DNA from: Bacteroidota bacterium
GTDB taxonomy: Bacteria > Bacteroidota > Bacteroidia > Chitinophagales > LD1
Assembly (NCBI GenBank): GCA_947475165.1
Contig: CANJLD010000002.1
Location: 1 to 64,000, forward strand
DNA: 64,000 nucleotides
Direction of reading: 5' to 3'
The notes beneath the pieces are model-generated. The model was not told the DNA's origin. It ran no database searches and saw only the letters and a program-made list of their open reading frames with translations. Shown here piece after piece: positions 1 to 8,025 of this stretch. Every line of letters begins with the position of its first letter. Positions within the stretch are counted from its first letter, which is position 1. A program made the position numbers and the translations under genes.

Positions 1-13
1 CACCGCCTTTCAG

Positions 14-87
14 CTCCCCCTCCTGGGCTCGAACCAGGGACCCCAAGATTAACAGTCTTGTGCTCTAACCAGCTGAGCTAAGGAGGA
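14..87 (-). tRNA. tRNA-Asn (GTT)
   Basis: The minus strand folds into a complete 74-nt cloverleaf: acceptor TCCTCCT pairing with AGGGGGA, D stem GCTC/GAGC, anticodon stem CAAGA/TCTTG around loop CTGTTAA (anticodon GTT, asparagine), and T arm CCTGG-TTCGAGC-CCAGG. The discriminator base is G. No CCA is encoded in the DNA. A weak inverted repeat (GTTTTCCG at 90-97 with CGGAAAAC at 121-128) lies just upstream of the tRNA; its role is unknown. Confidence 0.95.
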
Positions 88-247
88 ATGTTTTCCGTCT
101 GCCTGTTTTCGGCAACCAGCCGGAAAACATCCTTTTTACTCTAACTTTCAAGCCTAAACTGTTGCTTTTTGGTGTTGCAACCTTGCTAAGGGACGGCAAA
201 TGTAAATTTCTTTCGAAATTTTGCCAATATCACCACAAGTTTTTTCA

Positions 248-931
248 ATGCAGCCACCCGAACTACATATTATTTACGAAGACAAACAACTGCTGGCCAT
301 AAATAAACCGCAGGGGCTGGTCACCGAATTTGAGCATCATTTAAATTTTACGCTCGAGTCGCTGGCATTAAATTACATCCGCAGCAAAGAAAAATACCCG
401 CAGAAATGTTTCATCGGAGTTCCCCATCGTTTAGACCGACCGGTGAGTGGCGTTGTGCTACTCAGCAAAAAGAAAAGCGTTTTAAAAATGCTGATGGACA
501 TATTTGCCAAACGCGAAATAGAAAAAACGTATTGGGCTATAGTAGAAAACAAACCGGCAAAAGAAGAAGACGAATTAATAAACTGGTTAGTGAAGAATAC
601 GGAGATACGAAAAGCCATTATTCACAACAGCGAAGTAAAAGATGCCATGCGCGTAGTGCTGCGCTATAAATTCATTAAACAAAACGAACAGGGTTCGTTA
701 CTCGAAATAAAACTCATCACCGGTAAGTTCCACCAAATACGCGCACAGTTAGCGCACATGGGCTGTCCTATTATTGGCGATGCGCATTACGGTTCAACCA
801 AAGTTTACAAAGAGAATGCGGTTTGTCTACACGCACGTGAGTTGAAGTTAATTCATCCGGTTACACAAGAACCGCTAACACTAACTGCGGAAGTTCCTCA
901 TGATGAAATATGGCAGCCGTTCGTATTATAA
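248..931 (+). CDS. RluA-family 23S rRNA/tRNA pseudouridine synthase
   Basis: The enzyme isomerises uridine to pseudouridine in structured RNA. The catalytic-loop motif HRLDRPVSG is at about residue 60 (Asp63 is the expected nucleophile), and the later GKFHQIRAQLAHMG and GDAHYG motifs are typical of RluA/RluC-like enzymes. It has no N-terminal S4 domain, and 227 residues is normal for the short subfamily. The ORF track starts at a TTG (221), but the ATG at 248 gives MQPPELHIIYEDK, the usual start of this family, so I chose it. The RNA site modified cannot be told from sequence. The next gene (ppk2) follows after about 80 bases. Confidence 0.9.
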   Translation: MQPPELHIIYEDKQLLAINKPQGLVTEFEHHLNFTLESLALNYIRSKEKYPQKCFIGVPHRLDRPVSGVVLLSKKKSVLKMLMDIFAKREIEKTYWAIVENKPAKEEDELINWLVKNTEIRKAIIHNSEVKDAMRVVLRYKFIKQNEQGSLLEIKLITGKFHQIRAQLAHMGCPIIGDAHYGSTKVYKENAVCLHARELKLIHPVTQEPLTLTAEVPHDEIWQPFVL

Positions 932-1014
932 AATACAAGCCATGAATTTCACGAATTGAAAAATATTCTTTCTGCATTTAATTCGTGTAATTCGTGGCTC
1001 AATCAAAAAACTCC

Positions 1015-1761
1015 ATGCCAAACATAAAACTGAAAACTATAGATAGCCGTGCTCCAAAAAAACTCAATAAAGAGCACGTAAAAAAAGAAACACAAAAACT
1101 AAAATTCAAGCTCGAAGAATTACAGAACCTGCTGTATGCTGAAAGCAAACATGCATTATTGATAGTACTACAGGGTATGGATGCATCCGGTAAAGACGGT
1201 GTGGCAAAAAATGTTTTTGATGCGGTAAACCCGATGGGTTGTCGCGTTATTCCCTTCAAGAAACCAACTGAGCTTGAAATGAAACATGATTTCCTGTGGC
1301 GCATTCATCAGCAAGTTCCTGAAAAAGGAATGATAAATATTTTCAACCGCTCGCATTATGAAGATGTGCTTATTCAGCGCGTTCATAAATGGGTAGATGA
1401 AAAAACTATCAAGCAACGTTTCGCGCATATCAACAATTTCGAAAAGCTTTTAAGCGAAACCGGAACGGTGGTTTTAAAATTCTATCTGCATGTTTCTAAA
1501 GAAGAACAATTGATTCGCCTGCAGGAACGTCTGAGCGACAAAACAAAAATGTGGAAGCACAACGAAGAAGATTTGAAGGAACGCGAATTCTGGAACGACT
1601 ACATGAAAGCATACGAAGATGTTTTCGATAATTGCTGCACCGGTGCCGATTGGAATATTATTCCGGCTGACCAGAACTGGTATAAAGAATATTTAATAGC
1701 CAAGAAAGTAGTAGAAACACTTGAATCACTTAAAATGAAATTTCCCGGACTTAAAGTATAA
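1015..1761 (+). CDS. ppk2: Polyphosphate kinase 2 (polyphosphate:nucleotide phosphotransferase)
   Basis: PPK2 enzymes move phosphate between polyphosphate and AMP, ADP or GDP. Visible features are Walker A GMDASGKDG (about residues 54-62), the Walker-B-like FNRSHYEDVL (about 110-119) and the lid-region ERLSDKTKMWK, all diagnostic of PPK2. The length is 248 residues from the ATG at 1015; the ORF track starts upstream at a GTG (994), and the ATG start MPNIKLKT is preferred. Nucleotide preference (AMP versus ADP) cannot be decided by eye. The gene lies 3 bases before rraA and is probably co-transcribed with it. Confidence 0.92.
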   Translation: MPNIKLKTIDSRAPKKLNKEHVKKETQKLKFKLEELQNLLYAESKHALLIVLQGMDASGKDGVAKNVFDAVNPMGCRVIPFKKPTELEMKHDFLWRIHQQVPEKGMINIFNRSHYEDVLIQRVHKWVDEKTIKQRFAHINNFEKLLSETGTVVLKFYLHVSKEEQLIRLQERLSDKTKMWKHNEEDLKEREFWNDYMKAYEDVFDNCCTGADWNIIPADQNWYKEYLIAKKVVETLESLKMKFPGLKV

Positions 1762-1764
1762 ACC

Positions 1765-2253
1765 ATGACACAAAAAACAACCGACCTCTGCGACAATCAT
1801 CCCGACAAAGTGCGCATAGCCGAGCCTATAGGCTTCAAAGATTTTGGAGGAGCAAAACTCTTCAACGGTAAAATTGAAACCGTAAAATGCTTTGAAGACA
1901 ACAGTTTTGTGCGCAAAGCCCTCGAACAAAATGGCGAAGGCAAAGTTTTAGTAGTAGATGGTGGCGGCTCCATGCGCTGCGCACTACTGGGTGATATGCT
2001 CGGAGAACTTGGCGCAAAAAATAAATGGAACGGTATCATCGTTTACGGCTGCATCCGCGACTCAGCCGCTATGGCAACACTACAACTTGGCGTAAAAGCC
2101 CTCAACACAAATCCATTAAAAAGCAATAAAAGAAACGAAGGGCAACAAAACATACCGGTTCATTTTGCAGGAATAGATTTCGATCCGGGTGACTTTGTAT
2201 ATGCTGATGAAGACGGAATTATTACAACTGCAACACCCCTAAGTCCCCTTTAG
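1765..2253 (+). CDS. rraA: RraA-family protein (RNase E regulator-like / HMG-CHA aldolase fold)
   Basis: The 162-residue protein has the RraA signatures GGGSMRCALLGDMLGELG and YGCIRDSA, and ends near YADEDGII as usual. In enterobacteria RraA binds RNase E. Many homologues are instead 4-hydroxy-4-methyl-2-oxoglutarate aldolases, and this fold is shared, so the in vivo role is open. Oddity: the last codons (PLSPL and the TAG stop) lie inside a copy of the dispersed CCCCTAAATCCCC repeat, so the present C-terminus seems to be supplied by that repeat. It converges on the giant T9SS gene. Confidence 0.85.
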   Translation: MTQKTTDLCDNHPDKVRIAEPIGFKDFGGAKLFNGKIETVKCFEDNSFVRKALEQNGEGKVLVVDGGGSMRCALLGDMLGELGAKNKWNGIIVYGCIRDSAAMATLQLGVKALNTNPLKSNKRNEGQQNIPVHFAGIDFDPGDFVYADEDGIITTATPLSPL

Positions 2254-2268
2254 GGGATTTAGGGGTGG
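2236..2268 (-). repeat. Dispersed post-stop repeat, copy 1
   Basis: On the minus strand this reads CCACCCCTAAATCCCC followed by TAAAGGGGACTT. It begins 5 bases after the stop codon of the T9SS gene ending at 2274 and overlaps the end of rraA on the other strand. The TCCCC/GGGGA arms can form a short hairpin. It is one of six copies in the window. Confidence 0.9.
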
Positions 2269-2273
2269 CTGTT

Positions 2274-5200
2274 CTATCTCACCAAAGTTACAGTCCCTTT
2301 CTTATCCGTTTTCTTATCGTTCAAGAAAACAATTTTTACAGCGTAAGTAAATACCTGCGGCAATTGCACTTGCCCTTTGTAAGCTCCATCCCAACCATCG
2401 AACTGGTTATTGCTTTCATAAACTAACTCGCCCCACCGGTTGAATATTTTCAAATCCACGGTTTTAATTCCCTGTCCGTAAATCTGAAATACATCATTGT
2501 TACCATCACCGTTTGGAGTAAATGAATTTGGAACATACACGGGTGGAGGGGGCAATACATCGGCATGTAAAGTTGCAGAACCGTAACAGGTAGCACTGCC
2601 GTTTACCATACTTATGGTTACCACATAATCCTGTCTGTAAAACGGACTCACTAATGGATTCGGACAATCGGTGCAGCTTAAACCAAGCTCCGGTGCCCAC
2701 GCATAAGTTACGTTAGCCGATGCGTTGATATAAACTACCTGCACTTGCTCTGCATCGCCAAGTGGCACAATAACCGTATCAGGAATAACATCTACCACAA
2801 TCGGCAGCGGTTCTAAAACTACCACCGGTATAGTGCTTACACAACCGTTAAAGTTAGTAGCAGTAATAGTATGCGCACCGGCAGAGAGATTAAAGAAATC
2901 TCCCGAAAACTGAGGAATGCTTCCATCAATATTAAACTCATAAGGTCCATTCTGAATAGATGTTGCCGTGATGTATGCAGCACCATCATTATAATCAGCA
3001 CCGTAACATGAAGTAGAATCCGTTGCAGTAGTGAAGTTGTCAATTGTTGCATTCGGCACAGTCGCCAAAACTGTTTTTGTGCAACCGTTGTCGTCAGAAA
3101 CTATTACTGTGTAAGTTCCAATAGCTAAACCAATAATTACACCGTTGGTAGCAAAAACAAAATTCGCTCCGTCAAGTGTAGCCGAATAATTATATGGAGA
3201 TGTTCCACCGGTAGCAGTAACCGAGATAGTTCCGTTGGCATCGCCAATACATTTTACTGCGGTAACGCTAGTATTAATAATCATGTCAGCCGGTTCATTT
3301 ACTACATCAGCATCTGATACAGTGCAGCCGTTGCCATCAGTTACCACACAGGTATAAGTGCCTGCCAATAAACCGGTAGCGGTTTTAGTTGCCTGGCTAC
3401 CCGGGTCTGACCAAGAATATGAATACGGGAGCGTTCCACCGGTAGTGGTAGCATCTATACTTCCGTTAGGTGATTGATAGCAAGTTGCATCTATCGTCTG
3501 CAAAGTAGTTGCAAGTTGCGATGGCTCAGTAAGCGTATATGTTTGCGATGCGGTGCAGAAATTTGCATCGGTGCAAACTACAGTAACTGAACCAGCCGGA
3601 AGATTAGTTGCTGTAGCACCAACTTGCGGAGGATTAGAGTTCCATGCAAAAACATACCCGGCACCACTGCCACCGGTGGCACTTACCGTTACTGTTCCAT
3701 CGGTTCCGCCAAAGCACGACACATCTGTTTGCGTTGTTTGTGCAATTACAATTTGTGCTGGTTCGGTTAAGTTGAACGTTGCAGTTGCGGAGCAATTGGC
3801 ATCTGTAAATGTAACGGCTGCTACTCCTGCACTCAATCCATTTACAGTGGAATTAGGAGAAACACCGGCTCCGTTCCAATCATAATTGTAAGGAGGCGTA
3901 CCTGTAGAAATGGTTATAGTTGCCGTTCCATCGCTTCCGCCAAAACAAGAAACATTGGTTTGAGATTGAGTAAACGCCAAAGCCGGAACAGCCGTAATTG
4001 CATAGCTGGCAGTAGCTGAACAACTATTAAAGTCAGTAACCGTCAGCGAATAATTATCTGCCGCCAAACCGTTAATAGTTTGTCCGCTGTATACCTGGCT
4101 GTTTGATTGCTGCACCCAATCGTAAGTATAGGTTTGTGTTCCTCCTGAAACATTGGCTGTGATAGAACCGGTGGCCACACCGCCACAACCTATATTGGTA
4201 ATGTTAGGCGCATTAATAACTAATTGAGTTGGCTGGGTTACATTATACGAACCGGTTGCCGTGCATCCTGCACCATCATCAACCGTTACATTGTATTGTC
4301 CGGCAATTAGATTTGAAATTGTTGCTCCTGCATTTACCGGACTCCAGTTGAATGTATACACTCCACTTCCACCGGTGGCTCCTGTAGTTATACTTCCGTT
4401 GTTTCCGCCAAAGCACAAAACATTTGTAATAACCGGATTGTTGAGTGTAACGTTATTTCCCCCTGCATTGATAGTAAGGGTTCCGCTGGCTGCAATTGAG
4501 CAACCGTTAACATCTGTAACGGTAACTGAGTATGTTCCTTGCATTACATTATCTAAAATAGAATCGGTTTGCACCGGAATCGAATTCCAACTATATAAAT
4601 AGGGATATGTTCCTCCGCTTGAAGCACCTACCAAAGTGCCGGTGCCGTTTCCTGAACAATTAGTTTGGCTTACACTTGGAACATTTGCCGCTACTTGTGT
4701 TGGCTGTGTAATTACCACGGTATCTGACCGCACACAAGCCGAAGCATCGGTAGCGGTAAAAATATATTGCCCCGGTGAAAGACCGGTAATGGTTAACGTA
4801 TTCTGACCATTTGACCAACCGTAAGTTAAGCCTGCATTAGAGGTTGTAGCGTGCGCATAAGCTGTTCCGTTGTTTGCACCAAAGCAGGTTACGTTATGCG
4901 AAGAATCTATACCTGCCTGCAAAGCACCGGCAAGGTTTACGTTTACGTTATCAGTTACCACCACCGGTGTTCCTCCGGCACATGGAAGGTAAGTTGCCTG
5001 TGCCGTATAAGTAGTATTACTGCCTGGACAAACGTTTACGGTAGCACCGGTGCCTACCAAAGTTGCTCCTTGAAACCAATCTACTGTTACAATAGATGGC
5101 CCGTTAGGTGTAAAACGCCAAGCATCGTTGTTGGCTGTCCATACTGAATTGTTTCTTCCTGGAACGGTGTAGGCTATTGTTTGCCCGGCATTTTGAATTC

Positions 5201-5921
5201 CTTCAACCGCTAAACCATCGTTCCAGCCTGGGTTACCAAAAAATCCTCCTGCATCCGGGCAGGCATCTTTGTGCGCTATATAAACTTCAATAGCATTAGT
5301 GGTTTCGTAAATAGCAATCTGGTGAGTGGCATCCATTCCATTACAGGTAGAAAACAGATTGTCTGAATTATACATGGGCACCTGATAATACGACACTACA
5401 AAAATTCTGCATGGTGCACTTCCAATAATCTGGTAAGTAATTGACCCGCCTAAAGAAGGGTCAATATCATGATACGGACCCATAATACAGTTGCCATAGA
5501 GATTTGCTGTGGGCATTGCACCCGCTGTTGTAATATCCCAAACGCAATATTGAGTTGCCTCAGCTACATCAAACGTTATAAGACCGTTGGCTCCAATAAC
5601 CGCTTGCGTATACGAGTTTCCAAAAAAGCAAAAGGTAAAAGGAAGATTGATTACACTAGACCATATATCATCCGTATTTACTAATACAGATGTTCCAGCA
5701 GTATAAGAGAAAGGAGTGTAAGGAATAGAGCCTACGCTGTAGCTGGTGGTGTTACCACTTGGGAAAAAAGTAGCATTTAAGTTCGTGCAGTTAGTTCCGC
5801 ATGGCAGCGAAACATCGCTACCAGCATTTACACTGGGGCACCCTGGCTGTGCTATTAAGGAAGTAGTTAAACAAAATAAAAGACCAGCTAAAAGAATTTT
5901 ACAAGAGGAAAAAATTTTCAT
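2274..5921 (-). CDS. Giant secreted SprB-repeat protein, T9SS type B sorting domain
   Basis: This 1215-residue surface or secreted protein begins with a signal peptide (MKIFSSCKILLAGLLFCLTT, cleaved near LIAQ). Residues of roughly 30-330 form an N-terminal beta-rich region. About nine SprB-type repeats of around 75 residues follow, each opening with VxCFGGxxG-like and closing with a VTVTDxxGC-like motif. The C-terminus (PNSFTPNGDGNND ... FNRWGELVYE ... WDG) is the gliding-motility-associated CHU_C type B signal for T9SS export. SprB itself is a gliding adhesin of Flavobacterium; whether this one serves gliding or adhesion is inference. It is transcribed alone, with a 168-bp upstream gap and a post-stop repeat after its stop. 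Confidence 0.9.
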   Translation of the reverse strand: MKIFSSCKILLAGLLFCLTTSLIAQPGCPSVNAGSDVSLPCGTNCTNLNATFFPSGNTTSYSVGSIPYTPFSYTAGTSVLVNTDDIWSSVINLPFTFCFFGNSYTQAVIGANGLITFDVAEATQYCVWDITTAGAMPTANLYGNCIMGPYHDIDPSLGGSITYQIIGSAPCRIFVVSYYQVPMYNSDNLFSTCNGMDATHQIAIYETTNAIEVYIAHKDACPDAGGFFGNPGWNDGLAVEGIQNAGQTIAYTVPGRNNSVWTANNDAWRFTPNGPSIVTVDWFQGATLVGTGATVNVCPGSNTTYTAQATYLPCAGGTPVVVTDNVNVNLAGALQAGIDSSHNVTCFGANNGTAYAHATTSNAGLTYGWSNGQNTLTITGLSPGQYIFTATDASACVRSDTVVITQPTQVAANVPSVSQTNCSGNGTGTLVGASSGGTYPYLYSWNSIPVQTDSILDNVMQGTYSVTVTDVNGCSIAASGTLTINAGGNNVTLNNPVITNVLCFGGNNGSITTGATGGSGVYTFNWSPVNAGATISNLIAGQYNVTVDDGAGCTATGSYNVTQPTQLVINAPNITNIGCGGVATGSITANVSGGTQTYTYDWVQQSNSQVYSGQTINGLAADNYSLTVTDFNSCSATASYAITAVPALAFTQSQTNVSCFGGSDGTATITISTGTPPYNYDWNGAGVSPNSTVNGLSAGVAAVTFTDANCSATATFNLTEPAQIVIAQTTQTDVSCFGGTDGTVTVSATGGSGAGYVFAWNSNPPQVGATATNLPAGSVTVVCTDANFCTASQTYTLTEPSQLATTLQTIDATCYQSPNGSIDATTTGGTLPYSYSWSDPGSQATKTATGLLAGTYTCVVTDGNGCTVSDADVVNEPADMIINTSVTAVKCIGDANGTISVTATGGTSPYNYSATLDGANFVFATNGVIIGLAIGTYTVIVSDDNGCTKTVLATVPNATIDNFTTATDSTSCYGADYNDGAAYITATSIQNGPYEFNIDGSIPQFSGDFFNLSAGAHTITATNFNGCVSTIPVVVLEPLPIVVDVIPDTVIVPLGDAEQVQVVYINASANVTYAWAPELGLSCTDCPNPLVSPFYRQDYVVTISMVNGSATCYGSATLHADVLPPPPVYVPNSFTPNGDGNNDVFQIYGQGIKTVDLKIFNRWGELVYESNNQFDGWDGAYKGQVQLPQVFTYAVKIVFLNDKKTDKKGTVTLVR

Positions 5922-6089
5922 TTATACGATAGGCTTTAGGTTGCAGTAAAGATGAAATTTTTCGCGAAACAGTTGTTTGGCAATTTAGAATAAAAAATAA
6001 CTGGTTACGGTTCAAAAATAATGCGCCTGCTGTGGTTGGAGATTAAGGTAGGGAAGGCAAGAAATTAGGGCAAAGATGAAACTTCTACA

Positions 6090-6680
6090 TCAATCGTAAG
6101 CAGCTACAATTTTTTCTATCTCTTTCAGGTGCTTTTGCTTTTCTGTTTCGCGGTGCTTTTTACAGAAGTTGGTGTGATAGCGGTGACCTTTCAAAAAGTT
6201 CATCTGAATAATATTCCATTGCCGCTCGCTTTCCACATCCAAATAAATCTTGATTTCTTCAAACAGTGTTTTTCCTATTCGTTCAAAATCATCGGTACCC
6301 AAATATTCTAAATCAGCATCGGCAATAATGTATTCGAGTTTTTTCTGCGGGTTTTGCGGAATCTTGGTAGCGCGAATCATTCCGCAGATGGTTTCAACTT
6401 CTATTTCATTAAAACCAAAGCCGGGCAAATCTACTTTCGCCATTTCGCAGGCTACTTCTTCGTGGTTCCGGTAAACTTTAATAAAACCAGCATCGTGATA
6501 AAGCACCGCTACTTTCAGCAACAGCATTTCTGCTTCCGTCAGTTTTTCCTGCCTGCCAATCAGTTCTGCTGAGCGCAAAACATCCATAGTATGGTGTAAG
6601 CCGTGGTAATAAAGATTATTTGGCAAATCACGCTTCAGAATACTCACAATATGTTGCTCTACCTCTTTAAAATTTCTCAT
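6090..6680 (-). CDS. HD-domain phosphohydrolase
   Basis: The 196-residue protein shows the HD metal-site pattern: YYHGLHHTMDV at about residues 24-34, AVLYHDAGF with His62-Asp63, and later a conserved Asp (IADADLEYLG). The spacing resembles HD phosphohydrolases, including cyclic-nucleotide phosphodiesterases. It is the last gene of an apparent operon, starting 30 bases after the class III cyclase gene, so hydrolysis of a cyclic nucleotide is an attractive but unproven role. Other HD substrates (nucleotides, ppGpp-like molecules) are possible. No signal peptide or membrane segment is seen. Confidence 0.8.
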   Translation of the reverse strand: MRNFKEVEQHIVSILKRDLPNNLYYHGLHHTMDVLRSAELIGRQEKLTEAEMLLLKVAVLYHDAGFIKVYRNHEEVACEMAKVDLPGFGFNEIEVETICGMIRATKIPQNPQKKLEYIIADADLEYLGTDDFERIGKTLFEEIKIYLDVESERQWNIIQMNFLKGHRYHTNFCKKHRETEKQKHLKEIEKIVAAYD

Positions 6681-6710
6681 TCCTGAAGTGAAATTATCTT
6701 TTGCGCTATA

Positions 6711-8003
6711 TTATGCAATTGCTTTTTCCACGAAATACATATCTATTTCTCCTTTGTTTTTCGCTTCTACTTTTCCGCGATAAATACAAGCAAACTTATC
6801 TTTCACCAATTCGTAAGTAGCACCTGAAATATTGATTTTGCCAGCTTCGCTCGATTGCTGCATGCGTGCAGCCATGTTCACTGTATCGCCCCAAATATCG
6901 TAAGCGAATTTACGTATTCCAATAACGCCAGCCACTAACTGACCGGTGTGTATGCCAATACGAAACTCAAATGGAATTTTGCCTTGCGCTCTGCGCTCTC
7001 TGCGCAACTTGTCAATTTCATATATAAAATCAAGAGCCGCCTGCACTACTAAATGCGGATTGCCTTCGCTCTTAGTAGGCACGCCACCGGCACACACATA
7101 CGCATCGCCAATGGTTTTAATTTTTTCTATATCATACTTCTCAATCACCTTGTCAAAGCGTTCGAAATATGCATCGAGTCCTTCAATCAAATCGTCCGGA
7201 GAAAGCTGCTCGCTGATGGTGGTAAAATCTTTTATATCGGCAAACAGCACCGTTGCTTTCGAATAATTTTTTGCCGTGGTTTTGCCGTGTGCCTTTAATT
7301 CGTGCATTACTTCTTCAGGAAGGATGTTCAATAAAAGCTCATCGCTTCTTCTCTTTTCTTCGTTGATGATTTTGTTTTTCTCTTCCAGTTCCCGCAATGT
7401 TTTTTGGCGAGCAAAAAACAACAAACCAATTACGGTAAGTAAACTGAGCGAAATAGCGGCAACAATTATGTAGAGGTTGTTCTTCGCTTTTTGTGCGTCT
7501 AATTCTAATTCTGATTTTTTCAACAAAAGGTCTTGTAGTTCTTGCTCTTTCTTCAAAATTTTCACGCTGTCCTCTTGAAATTGCAACCGCTCTGCAATGC
7601 GCTTCTTCTGCATTTCGGACGACACCAGCATTTCTTCTGTTTCGCCCAAAAGTTTTCTAGCAGAATCAATTTTAACTTGTGTTTCGGCTAATTCACGCTT
7701 CTTGTTTTCTAATTCAGCCTTAGCACGAGCCGCTTCACCTTTGGCGACTTGCGCTTCCTGTTTAGTACTCGCTATTTCAAAATTTTTCTGCTGGTTCTCT
7801 TGATTCAGCTTTTTAATTTCCTGCTGTGACGATTGGTTATTCCATTCGTTTTGCAGTTTTTGTTCTTCCATCTGTTGCTGTTTCAACAAACGAATCTGTT
7901 CAATCTGCTTTGCTTTAGCATCTCCACCCGTTTGTGCAACGGACGCAACTGAAATGAAAAGCGATAAAAAGAGGAGGCTGAAAAATTGAAAATATTTTTG
8001 CAT
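6711..8003 (-). CDS. Membrane class III adenylate cyclase with periplasmic coiled coil
   Basis: This protein makes a cyclic nucleotide from an NTP. From the ATG at 8003 it has 430 residues: signal peptide 1-23, a long charged coiled coil (about 30-175), one membrane segment (NNLYIIVAAISLSLLTVIGL, about 175-197), a short linker and the cyclase domain (about 230-425). Metal-binding Asp residues are in LFADIKDF and IGDAY. The purine-selecting positions are Lys (KIKTIGDAY) and Asp (YDIWGDTVN), the ATP-type pair, and the transition-state Asn/Arg are present in NMAARM. The ORF-track start is a TTG inside the preceding gene; the ATG 22 bases after that gene's stop is preferred. It is the middle gene of TPR-cyclase/cyclase/HD. 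Confidence 0.88.
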   Translation of the reverse strand: MQKYFQFFSLLFLSLFISVASVAQTGGDAKAKQIEQIRLLKQQQMEEQKLQNEWNNQSSQQEIKKLNQENQQKNFEIASTKQEAQVAKGEAARAKAELENKKRELAETQVKIDSARKLLGETEEMLVSSEMQKKRIAERLQFQEDSVKILKKEQELQDLLLKKSELELDAQKAKNNLYIIVAAISLSLLTVIGLLFFARQKTLRELEEKNKIINEEKRRSDELLLNILPEEVMHELKAHGKTTAKNYSKATVLFADIKDFTTISEQLSPDDLIEGLDAYFERFDKVIEKYDIEKIKTIGDAYVCAGGVPTKSEGNPHLVVQAALDFIYEIDKLRRERRAQGKIPFEFRIGIHTGQLVAGVIGIRKFAYDIWGDTVNMAARMQQSSEAGKINISGATYELVKDKFACIYRGKVEAKNKGEIDMYFVEKAIA

Positions 8004-8025
8004 CAGGGTTGAATCAAAATTGAAA

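Noticed and set aside
90-128. GTTTTCCG/CGGAAAAC inverted repeat as a terminator
   Set aside because: Only 8 bp arms with a 23-base loop and no T-tract; it lies upstream of the tRNA on the minus strand.
3553-4602. Plus-strand Pro/Thr/Val-rich ORFs opposite the SprB-repeat gene
   Set aside because: They recur with the repeat period of the real minus-strand gene and lack any family signature.
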